Of a stretch of 10,099 nt of DNA, positions 1 to 5,998 are shown in pieces. Under the pieces are notes generated by a model, which saw only the letters and a program-made list of their open reading frames with translations, made no database searches and had not been told where the DNA came from. Every line of letters begins with the position of its first letter. The stretch's first letter is position 1. The position numbers were made by a program, and so were the translations under genes. The stretch is from NCBI GenBank assembly GCA_024699205.1, contig JAILQA010000487.1:1-10099 (forward strand). The letters are read 5' to 3'. Source of the DNA: Treponema sp. (GTDB lineage Bacteria > Spirochaetota > Spirochaetia > Treponematales > Treponemataceae).

Positions 1-663
1 CAGTTAAAAGGTAAAACAAACAAATATATGATTGGTGTTCCTTTTGTATATCTTGATGCAGTTGCACAGGTTGTAAAAGGTTCAAATATCATTCTCGCTG
101 CACAGGATGTTGCTGCAACTTCAAACGGAGCCCATACTGGTGAAGTTTCTACAGCAATGCTTAAAGATATTGGCTGTCAGTGTGTAATCATTGGTCACTC
201 AGAACGCCGCCACGAAATTGGAGAAAGTGATGAACTTATCAACAAAAAGGTTCGCAAGGCTCTTAATGACGGTCTCGAAGTTGATCTTTGTATCGGTGAA
301 CTTTTGAGTGAACGCGAAGCTGGAGAAGCTGAACAGGTTTGTGCTTTTCAACTTTCAGCCGGACTTGCAGGCGTTACAGAAGATCAGATGAAAAAAATTA
401 CTATTGCTTATGAACCTGTATGGGCAATTGGCACCGGAAAAACTGCTACTCCAGCTGATGCTCAGGCAATTCATAAGTTTATCCGTGGTTATATTGCAAA
501 GCTTTACAATCAGAAAGTTGCAGATGAAATCATCATTCAGTATGGTGGTTCAATGAAAGCTTCTAATGCTAAAGAATTGCTCGCTCAGCCAGATATTGAC
601 GGTGGTTTGATCGGCGGTGCTTCTCTTAAAGCAGAAACTTTTGTTCCAATTTGCGAAATGTAA
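1..663 (+). CDS. tpiA: Triosephosphate isomerase (5' partial)
   Basis: This is the C-terminal ~220 residues of triosephosphate isomerase, the cytoplasmic glycolytic enzyme that interconverts dihydroxyacetone phosphate and glyceraldehyde 3-phosphate. The frame is open from base 1 and the nine codons before the first ATG (base 28) fit the family, so that ATG is internal and the real start lies upstream. About 30 N-terminal residues, including the usual Asn/Lys substrate-binding pair, are outside the window. Visible hallmarks, numbered within the fragment, are the catalytic His in IIGHSERR (His66), the catalytic Glu in AYEPVWAIGTGK (Glu138) followed by the mobile loop 6, and the phosphate-binding YGGS (about 181-184) with a second Gly-Gly near the end (LIGGASL). 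The fragment is intact with no frameshift. secG follows after 73 bases, a pairing common in bacteria. Identification is near certain. Confidence 0.97.
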   Translation, partial: QLKGKTNKYMIGVPFVYLDAVAQVVKGSNIILAAQDVAATSNGAHTGEVSTAMLKDIGCQCVIIGHSERRHEIGESDELINKKVRKALNDGLEVDLCIGELLSEREAGEAEQVCAFQLSAGLAGVTEDQMKKITIAYEPVWAIGTGKTATPADAQAIHKFIRGYIAKLYNQKVADEIIIQYGGSMKASNAKELLAQPDIDGGLIGGASLKAETFVPICEM

Positions 664-736
664 TATAGACAAAAATCTACTTTTTCAATAGAATTACAAA
701 ACTATATTTAGATTAAAATAAAATTGGAGAAATAAA

Positions 737-1123
737 ATGGGTACAGTTGGTATTGTTCTTTTAGTATTTTTTATCATCGTTTGTTTTTTACTTATTCTTT
801 TGATTGCAATTCAGGACGACGGTGAAAACGGAATGGGTGGACTTTTAGGTGGTCGTGGAACTGCTGCATTTGGTTCTCATTCTGCAAGCGTTCTTACAAA
901 AACAACCTGTGTATTAGTAGTTTTATTTTTTGTTCTTGCATTCGGACTTGCATTTGTAAATAAAAAACCAAAGCTTGATTCATCTATTGAAGAAAAAGTT
1001 ACAGAGACAACTGTTACCGATGGAACTGCAAGCTCAGAAGATGCAGAAAATGCTTCTGCTAAATGGTGGGATTCTACCGAAGAAACAACAGAAGCTTCTG
1101 AATCTACAGAAGACGCAGAATAA
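737..1123 (+). CDS. secG: Preprotein translocase subunit SecG
   Basis: SecG is the small accessory membrane subunit of the SecYEG channel that exports unfolded proteins across the inner membrane. The 128-residue product shows the SecG layout. Transmembrane helix 1 spans about residues 3-25. A Gly-rich cytoplasmic loop (about 29-47) contains GGLLGGRGTAAFG. Helix 2 spans about 57-74. A 53-residue tail very rich in Glu, Asp, Ser and Thr follows; its SSEDAE and STEDAE segments look like imperfect copies. Typical bacterial SecG is about 70-110 residues, so the acidic tail is the unusual part. The start is supported by GGAG at 726-729, seven bases upstream. The gene follows tpiA in the same direction and may share its transcript. 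The family call is secure from topology and loop motif; any function for the tail is unknown. Confidence 0.9.
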   Translation: MGTVGIVLLVFFIIVCFLLILLIAIQDDGENGMGGLLGGRGTAAFGSHSASVLTKTTCVLVVLFFVLAFGLAFVNKKPKLDSSIEEKVTETTVTDGTASSEDAENASAKWWDSTEETTEASESTEDAE

Positions 1124-1159
1124 TAAAACAATCGGTAAAAACCAAAACTTACTCTTTAA

Positions 1160-1200
1160 TAAAATCTGTTGTCTTTAAAAAATCGAGGCAACAGATTTTG
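1160..1200 (+). terminator. Stem-loop between secG and the ATPase operon (terminator or attenuator)
   Basis: A perfect 11-base inverted repeat, AAAATCTGTTG at 1161-1171 and CAACAGATTTT at 1189-1199, encloses 17 bases. In RNA it extends inward through U-G, C-G, U-A and U-G pairs (1172-1175 with 1185-1188), leaving a nine-base A-rich loop, and outward by one U-G pair. The A run on the left and T run on the right resemble a rho-independent terminator working in either direction. The T tract is only four bases and is broken by the GAGG that serves as the next gene's ribosome binding site. It could stop most secG transcripts, act as a leaky attenuator for the ATPase operon, or be an RNA processing or stability hairpin. 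The structure is directly visible; its role is inferred. Confidence 0.65.
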
Positions 1201-1210
1201 AGGTTTTAAA

Positions 1211-1531
1211 ATGGCAGATAATAACGAAGAAATTAATGTAATTGCACATCTTCTTCAGGTAGAAAAAAATGCCTCTCTCTTAATAGACAATGCCTTAAAA
1301 GAAGCAGAACAAAAACTTGCACAAGCTCGCTCTCAGGCTAATCTTGAATTTAAACAGAAATACGAAGCTTGTGTAGGTAATTTAGAGAACGAATATAATC
1401 AGAAATTAAACGAAATCCAGACAGACCATGACAAATTATTCGATGATTTTAAGGAGTCCCTCCAAAGTCAGCCAAAGAATAATGCCAGATTTAATAATTT
1501 GCTGGAGAGTCTTTTGTTTGCGGACAAATAG
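1211..1531 (+). CDS. V/A-type ATPase peripheral stalk subunit G/H-like coiled-coil protein
   Basis: This 106-residue, highly charged, almost wholly helical protein fits the small stalk subunit that pairs with subunit E to hold the ATPase head still against the membrane part (called G in Thermus, NtpF in Enterococcus, H in methanogens). The N-terminal third has the family pattern: a helix ending in LLQVEKNASLLIDNALKEAE (about residues 14-33), then Ala/Gln-rich coiled coil with regular small residues (KLAQARSQANLEFKQKY). It has no membrane segment or signal peptide. The start has GAGG at 1200-1203, seven bases upstream and directly against the preceding hairpin. It is the first gene of the ATPase cluster, where Thermus and Enterococcus also place the G-type gene, and that context carries much of the assignment. 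Coiled coils give weak homology signals, so the exact name is less sure than membership of the stalk. Confidence 0.75.
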   Translation: MADNNEEINVIAHLLQVEKNASLLIDNALKEAEQKLAQARSQANLEFKQKYEACVGNLENEYNQKLNEIQTDHDKLFDDFKESLQSQPKNNARFNNLLESLLFADK

Positions 1532-1534
1532 TGC

Positions 1535-1539
1535 GGAGG
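1535..1539 (+). promoter_or_regulatory. Strong ribosome binding site for the C-like gene
   Basis: GGAGG lies seven bases before the ATG at 1547 and immediately after the stop codon of the upstream stalk gene. It fixes the start of the divergent C-like subunit, whose N-terminus is too unlike its relatives to choose a start by similarity. Confidence 0.8.
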
Positions 1540-1546
1540 TTTTGTA

Positions 1547-2578
1547 ATGGATAATACTTCGGCTATATTGTTTTGTTATGCTAAAGCTGCCGGCCAGCTA
1601 AAAAAGTCCTTTGTCGGTGATAAAATCAATTTACTCTTTGAACAAAATTCCCTCTCTGATTTATGGACTTTGATTTTTAAAGAGCCTGTTCCTGCAGTTC
1701 CCGAAGTTCTCCTTGCAAAAGAAATAGAAAAAAAAGCACTTTCCAGATTTATTTCACAGTATGAGTTTTTTATCAGTCAATTTGATAATCCGCCATTAGT
1801 TTTAACCACACCATTAAGACGCTATGAGGTTGAAAATCTTAAGGAAATCTGTGACTCACTTGCTGCCAACGAAAAAGATTTGCCGGAATTAATAGATTTA
1901 CATGGAAAGACAGTTTTAAAAACCGAGTTCTGGCCGGATATTGCTGCAATTACAAAAGATACAATTTACGATTGGTTGAATACAGCTCCCAAAAAGGAAG
2001 ACCAGCAGCATTTTGAATTTAAACTGGATTTACAGCTGGTTCAAACTTTGTGGAAATCAATACAATCTTGTCATGGCGACAACAAACAGGCTCATATCAA
2101 ATTATTCAAAGAAGAGTTTGTAATCAAAAATGTAATCTGGGCATTACGCCTTTTGCTTTATTATGGAATGTCCCGTGAGCAGATAATTGATAATCTTTTT
2201 TACGTAACTGAAGCACCTGATGCGTCTGATCCTGTTGCTGGACCTGCTATAAAGGTTCTTGATTATGACGTAGAAAATTACAGTGATTGGGAAAATTGGG
2301 ATTACGCAAAATTTCTTAATCCAAAGGTTGAAGGCGAAGTATGGAGAGTAAATCCGGCCTGGATAGAAAAAAGTAGTGTATTAAATGTGAAAAATCGTGC
2401 TTATGCAACTTTTCATCAAAATCCTAATGAGGATGTCGCACTCGTTGCATGGTTTAAATTAAAAAGTTTTGAGTTAAACTGTATAAGAACTGCGGTAGAA
2501 TCGTTAAGATTAAATGTAGGTTCTCAGGAGGCAATGACAATTCTGGGAATGGATTCTGAAAAACGGGAGAAGGAATAA
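1547..2578 (+). CDS. atpC: Divergent V/A-type ATPase subunit C (AC39/NtpC-like)
   Basis: This 343-residue soluble, helix-rich protein is best read as subunit C (d in eukaryotes), the funnel-shaped collar that sits on the K ring and receives the D-F shaft. Overall similarity is faint, but two typical spots remain. One is PLRRYEVENLKEI (residues 89-101), matching the family's Arg-Tyr-(Asp/Glu)-x-x-Asn-(Leu/Ile)-Lys region. The other is the C-terminal helix with AWFKLKSFELNCIRTAVES (about 301-319), matching the Lys-x-x-Glu-x-x-x-x-Arg end of NtpC. Length is close to the usual ~330. Residues about 235-275 are unusual, rich in Asp, Asn and Trp (Trp248, 251, 266 and 272). The gene lies between the stalk gene and atpI, not after atpE as in Enterococcus or Thermus. 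No other gene here could supply C, which supports the call. The alternative is a lineage-specific protein of the DUF2764 kind that replaces C in shorter operons. Confidence 0.7.
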   Translation: MDNTSAILFCYAKAAGQLKKSFVGDKINLLFEQNSLSDLWTLIFKEPVPAVPEVLLAKEIEKKALSRFISQYEFFISQFDNPPLVLTTPLRRYEVENLKEICDSLAANEKDLPELIDLHGKTVLKTEFWPDIAAITKDTIYDWLNTAPKKEDQQHFEFKLDLQLVQTLWKSIQSCHGDNKQAHIKLFKEEFVIKNVIWALRLLLYYGMSREQIIDNLFYVTEAPDASDPVAGPAIKVLDYDVENYSDWENWDYAKFLNPKVEGEVWRVNPAWIEKSSVLNVKNRAYATFHQNPNEDVALVAWFKLKSFELNCIRTAVESLRLNVGSQEAMTILGMDSEKREKE

Positions 2579-2582
2579 AAGT

Positions 2583-4613
2583 ATGGCAAAAACAACAGAA
2601 ATGAGATTGCTGGAACTTATGGTGCTCAAACAGGATGTTTCTTCGGTCATTGAATATATCGGGAAAAAAGGCAGTTTTCAGTTTCAACATAAAATAGCTT
2701 CAGATTCAAGCACAGAAGGGGATTCTTCTAATGAGCTTAGTACATCAGGCTCTTCTTCATCAAAAATCTTGAATCTGGATTACGAAATCTATTCAAGTCT
2801 GAAAAATGCTTCGGTAGCTTTAAACATCCCTCTTGAAAGCAATGATATTACAGATTCAAACAAACCTTCGGACGAGGACAGAAACGATGCAGCAAGAATA
2901 CTTTCTGCATACCGTGATTTATCTGAACGTCTTGAAAATGCAATAAAAGCCGCTGCAAAAGTTGAAGATACCTACAAGGAAACAACAGCCTTTGCAAATC
3001 TCCAGGTTTCTTATTCAGAACTTGACCATCTTTCCTTCATATCACTAAAAATTGGAAAAATTGCGCCATCTGTTTTTGACGAATTAAAGGAACGTGTCGG
3101 TGGCAATGCAGTAATTATTTCTTTAGGTCAGGATAATTCACATATACTTGTTGCCTGCTCAAAAAAGAACCGAGCCGCTGTAGATTCAGACCTTGCATTT
3201 TTTGGATTTGTAGAAATTGAGATTCCAAAAGATTTCAAGGGAGTCCCTCCAGAGTTGCTTGAAGGCCTGGAAAATCAGAAAAGAGAAGCCCAGAAAACAG
3301 TAGATGAATTACAGGTAGAAAAAAATAATTTTGCCGAAACTCATAAAGAGATAATTCATAAGCTTATAAAGTCTTTTGCAATTGCCGTTCAGATTGCCGA
3401 TGTCGAAAAACAGCTGGAATCTACAGAACTGGTTTACAGAATTACAGGCTGGGTTCCAAAAGCGTATTGCGAAAGCTATATGAAAGAGCTTGATAATCTT
3501 ACAGAAGGCCGAATCGCTCTTAGAGTTTACGAACCTTTTGAGGTTCCTTCTGTTATGTCCGGCAAAGAGCAGGTTCCTGTAAAATTAACTCACGGAAAGT
3601 TTGTAAAAAGCTTTGAACGCATGATTTTTAGTTATGGTTCACCGGTTTACGGAACTATTGACCCAACTCCTTTTGTTGCAATCTTCTTTACCCTTTTGTT
3701 CGGAATTATGTTTGGTGATTTAGGACAGGGACTTGTTTTTGTTCTTGCCGGTATTCTTATGGCCCGCAAAGTTATAAAGGTAGGTGGCTGGAATAAGTTT
3801 GCGCCTATTTTTATTGCAATTGGTTGTACTTCTTCCATAATGGGACTTCTTACTGGTGAGTTCTTCTCAAACGAAACTTTACTTGAGCCATTTTCTGAAT
3901 GGGTAACTGGACTTTTTGGACAACCTCATGCGCCTATCCTTAAGATGATGCCGTCATCAGATCCATCTTCCATAAAAGTTATGTTCTCTGTATTTGGCTT
4001 TGCAGTTGCAGTTGGTTTTGTAATCAATTCAATCGGACTTATTATCAACATCATAAACAATCTGATTAAAAAGAGATTTGATGAAGCTTTCTTTGGTAAA
4101 AATGGACTTGCAGGAACAATTTTCTTCTGGTATGTAGTTTACGTTGTAATTAAATTAGTTGCTTTCAAAAAGCCAATTGCAGTTTATGACTGGGTTATAA
4201 TTGGTATAGCACTCTTCTTTGCAGCCTTCTGCGAACCTTTTGAAAATCTTGTTGCTGGAAGACGTCCTCTTCTTGAAAATGGAGTCGGAACTTTTGTAAT
4301 TTCAGGTATTGTAGAATTAATTGAAGTTATTTCCGGATATCTTTCAAATACAGTCAGCTTTGTGCGAGTTGGTGCATTTGCCCTATCCCATGCCGTCCTT
4401 GATTTCCTTATCCTTACTTTAACACAAATGTGTGGTGGTGAAGGCAGTGTCGCAGGAATAGCAATACTTATTGTCGGAAATGCAATTGTAATAGTGCTTG
4501 AAGGAATGATTGTTGCCATTCAGGTAATTCGACTTCAGTATTACGAGTTTTTCTCCAAGTTCTTCCACGAGACTGGACGCGAGTTCAAACCATTTAAGTT
4601 TGAATATAAATAA
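2583..4613 (+). CDS. atpI: V/A-type ATPase subunit I (membrane stator, a-subunit homologue)
   Basis: Subunit I anchors the peripheral stalks and carries the ion half-channels facing the rotating K ring. The 676-residue product has the two-part family layout. Residues 1 to about 350 form a soluble cytoplasmic arm with coiled coils (about 230-285). From about 364 to 655 come roughly eight hydrophobic helices. The first of these includes the conserved stretch PTPFVAIFFTLLFGIMFGDL (361-380). Arg595, in SFVRVGAFALSHA, is the equivalent of the essential stator arginine that meets the ion-binding glutamate of K. Residues 40-61 are an odd Ser/Thr/Asp/Glu-rich low-complexity insertion in the N-terminal domain. 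The start is four bases after the C-like stop, with AAGGA at 2570-2574 eight bases upstream. Identification is secure. Confidence 0.95.
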   Translation: MAKTTEMRLLELMVLKQDVSSVIEYIGKKGSFQFQHKIASDSSTEGDSSNELSTSGSSSSKILNLDYEIYSSLKNASVALNIPLESNDITDSNKPSDEDRNDAARILSAYRDLSERLENAIKAAAKVEDTYKETTAFANLQVSYSELDHLSFISLKIGKIAPSVFDELKERVGGNAVIISLGQDNSHILVACSKKNRAAVDSDLAFFGFVEIEIPKDFKGVPPELLEGLENQKREAQKTVDELQVEKNNFAETHKEIIHKLIKSFAIAVQIADVEKQLESTELVYRITGWVPKAYCESYMKELDNLTEGRIALRVYEPFEVPSVMSGKEQVPVKLTHGKFVKSFERMIFSYGSPVYGTIDPTPFVAIFFTLLFGIMFGDLGQGLVFVLAGILMARKVIKVGGWNKFAPIFIAIGCTSSIMGLLTGEFFSNETLLEPFSEWVTGLFGQPHAPILKMMPSSDPSSIKVMFSVFGFAVAVGFVINSIGLIINIINNLIKKRFDEAFFGKNGLAGTIFFWYVVYVVIKLVAFKKPIAVYDWVIIGIALFFAAFCEPFENLVAGRRPLLENGVGTFVISGIVELIEVISGYLSNTVSFVRVGAFALSHAVLDFLILTLTQMCGGEGSVAGIAILIVGNAIVIVLEGMIVAIQVIRLQYYEFFSKFFHETGREFKPFKFEYK

Positions 4614-4675
4614 ACTTTAAAATGAATACAAATAAAAAATAAGGAATATATATACATATAAAGGAGTAATATTTT
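4614..4675 (+). promoter_or_regulatory. AU-rich leader and strong ribosome binding site of atpK
   Basis: The 62 bases between atpI and atpK contain only nine G or C (about 15%) and include an alternating A/T stretch around 4646-4660. AAGGAG at 4661-4666 sits nine bases before the ATG, and there is a second AAGGA at 4641-4645. Such an unstructured A/U-rich leader with a good Shine-Dalgarno fits high translation of the ring subunit, which is needed in many copies per complex. Sequence and composition are seen directly; the enhancer role is inferred, by analogy with the AU-rich translation enhancer before the c-subunit gene in Escherichia coli. I see no convincing hairpin or terminator here. Confidence 0.55.
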
Positions 4676-4993
4676 ATGAAAAAAAGAATCTTTGCTGTTT
4701 TAGCTGTTTTATCATTCACTGCTGCTGCAATCTTTGCAGAAGAAACTGGAGATGCTTCTGCTGCTGAAGCTGCTTCTGGTATGACCGGAGCTCTTAAGTA
4801 TATTGCTGCTGCTATTGCTGTTGGTCTTGCCTGTATTGCTGGTGGTTTGGCTGTAGGAAAAATCGGTTCCTCTGCAATGGGTGCAATGAGCGAAAATCCA
4901 GAACTTTCTGGTAAGGCCCTTCCTTTTGTAGGTCTTGCCGAAGGTATTTGTCTTTGGGGAATGTTGGTTGCAGTTTTAATCCTTATTCTCTAG
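4676..4993 (+). CDS. atpK: V/A-type ATPase subunit K (membrane rotor ring proteolipid)
   Basis: K subunits form the membrane ring turned by ion flow. The 105-residue product begins with a signal-peptide-like segment: MKKR, a hydrophobic stretch, then an Ala-x-Ala-like site near residues 19-21 (IFA before EE). A short acidic Ala/Ser-rich linker follows, then one hairpin: helix 1 at about 39-62, a polar loop containing MSENPELSGK (71-80), and helix 2 at about 82-105. Glu89 in GLAEG is the ion-carrying carboxylate. There is a single hairpin, unlike the four-helix NtpK of Enterococcus. Aligned on the loop proline to sodium-type c subunits, the sodium-ligand Gln position is Val60 and the residue after the Glu is Gly90, not Ser/Thr, which suggests proton coupling (inference). 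Cleavage of the leader would leave the N-terminus outside, as expected for a two-helix ring subunit. Confidence 0.95.
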   Translation: MKKRIFAVLAVLSFTAAAIFAEETGDASAAEAASGMTGALKYIAAAIAVGLACIAGGLAVGKIGSSAMGAMSENPELSGKALPFVGLAEGICLWGMLVAVLILIL

Positions 4994-5002
4994 TTGTCTT
5001 AT

Positions 5003-5031
5003 AGATTTTTTAGATTTTTTAGATTTTATAG
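5003..5031 (+). repeat. Three tandem copies of a 9-base AGATTTTTT unit before atpF
   Basis: AGATTTTTT occurs at 5003-5011 and 5012-5020, then AGATTTTAT at 5021-5029, followed by AG and the ATG of atpF. The array fills most of the 38-base atpK-atpF gap. No Shine-Dalgarno-like sequence is present in the gap, so the repeat occupies the place where one would normally lie. I find no GC-rich hairpin in front of the T runs, so they do not form an ordinary terminator. Confidence 0.85.
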
Positions 5032-5364
5032 ATGAACTTTTATATTATCGGAAGCCGCGAAATCGTTCTGGCTTTTAAGATGATAGGAATAACGGGGGCT
5101 GTTGTTGAAAACCGTTCTGAAGCGCTGGAAGTTTTTAACCGGGTTACAGGAAAAGGTGGATTAAGCAATATTCCTACCGAAGAACATCCTCGAGTTTTGA
5201 TTTTAAGCGAGGATGTAGCCTGTCTTATTGAAAGTGAAGAAGTTGAGTGGCAGAAAACAGGAAAGTTTCCTCTGATTGTTGAAGTACCTGGAATAAACGG
5301 TCATATTGAAGGTCGTAAAACTTTGACTGATTCGATTAGGGAAGCAATAGGTATAAACATTTAA
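5032..5364 (+). CDS. atpF: V/A-type ATPase subunit F (central shaft)
   Basis: Subunit F is a small soluble protein that binds subunit D in the rotating shaft and helps regulate turnover. The 110-residue product matches the family in length and at both ends. The N-terminus MNFYIIGSREIVLAFKMIGI corresponds to the usual beta strand, Gly-(Ser/Asp)-Arg turn and Phe-x-x-x-Gly-(Ile/Val) helix. Near the C-terminus it has FPLIVEVPG (about 79-87) and EGRKTLTDSIREAIGINI (about 93-110). This N-terminal match fixes the start although there is no Shine-Dalgarno; the ATG abuts a 9-base tandem repeat. Translation may depend on coupling to atpK, whose stop codon is 38 bases upstream. In Enterococcus and Thermus, F follows C and E; here it precedes E. 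Identification is confident. Confidence 0.92.
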   Translation: MNFYIIGSREIVLAFKMIGITGAVVENRSEALEVFNRVTGKGGLSNIPTEEHPRVLILSEDVACLIESEEVEWQKTGKFPLIVEVPGINGHIEGRKTLTDSIREAIGINI

Positions 5365-5376
5365 CTAGGATAAAAT

Positions 5377-5997
5377 ATGCAGGAATTAAGATCTTCCGAA
5401 ATACTTGATAAAGAGATTCTGTCAGATGCACAGAGAAAAATTGAACATATTCTGGCAAATGCGAATGAAGAATGTGAAAAACTTTTGTCAGGTGTAGAAC
5501 AAAGAGTATCGGACGCAAAAAAAGAAAAGGAATCTTTTTATGAAAAAAAATTGATGACTCAAAAGAAAAATCTGGATGCTTCGCTTCCTCTGGAAGAGCA
5601 GCGTTTTAAGGTTTCTTTTATTCAAGATTCTGTAATTGATGCTATAAATGCCTATCTTTTTTCTCTTAGTGAAGAAGAACGTATAAAAATGCTGGTTCAA
5701 AACTTTCATTTTAATTTTGACAAAAAAATTAATGCATATATTTATGGATTCAATCTTGAAGCAGTAAAAAAGTTTCTTTCAAAAGAATTGGGCAGTAATT
5801 TAGGAACTTGCAGTAAAACTGAGTTCGGAAAAATTGTCATTGAGAAAGATATCGGCCTTTCAAAAAATGAAGGCATAATTTTAGAAGCAGAAGATAAATC
5901 TTTACGTGTTCATCTTACTCTTGTAGAAAAAATCAGTCATATTTTAGATAAAAATAGGGCTGAATTGTCTGAAGCTTTATTCGGGCAGGGAAATTAA
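5377..5997 (+). CDS. atpE: V/A-type ATPase subunit E (peripheral stalk)
   Basis: Subunit E pairs with the G/H-like protein to form the peripheral stalks linking the A3B3 head to subunit I. The 206-residue product has the expected shape. An N-terminal charged coiled coil (about residues 5-75, many Lys, Glu and Ala) is followed by a globular C-terminal domain that caps the head. The C-terminal part shows the family pattern [20 protein letters not shown] (about 168-187) and ends in [10 protein letters not shown]. There is no membrane segment or signal. AGGA at 5367-5370 lies six bases before the start, 12 bases after the atpF stop. Its stop codon is one base from the atpA start, so the two are probably translationally coupled. 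The central region is poorly conserved, as usual for E, but context and C-terminus make the assignment firm. Confidence 0.9.
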   Translation: MQELRSSEILDKEILSDAQRKIEHILANANEECEKLLSGVEQRVSDAKKEKESFYEKKLMTQKKNLDASLPLEEQRFKVSFIQDSVIDAINAYLFSLSEEERIKMLVQNFHFNFDKKINAYIYGFNLEAVKKFLSKELGSNLGTCSKTEFGKIVIEKDIGLSKNEGIILEAEDKSLRVHLTLVEKISHILDKNRAELSEALFGQGN

Positions 5998-5998
5998 A

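Noticed and set aside
681..719. Possible promoter before secG (T-rich -35-like run, TATATT or TAAAAT as -10)
   Set aside because: In DNA this AT-rich such boxes are expected by chance, and none has a good -35 at 17-base spacing.
1124..1160. Separate promoter for the ATPase operon just after secG
   Set aside because: TTTAAT or TAAAAT could serve as a -10, but neither has a recognisable -35 at normal spacing.
4184..4519. 111-codon minus-strand open frame opposite atpI
   Set aside because: It is a shadow of a membrane-protein coding region with no family resemblance or plausible ribosome binding site.
4622..4642. A six-codon open frame (ATG to TAA) in the atpK leader, a possible leader peptide
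   Set aside because: It has no ribosome binding site, codes only for Asn, Thr and Lys, and is what chance gives in such A-rich DNA.
5001..5031. T-rich stretch after atpK read as a rho-independent terminator
   Set aside because: No stable GC-containing hairpin precedes the T runs, and the operon continues after 38 bases.
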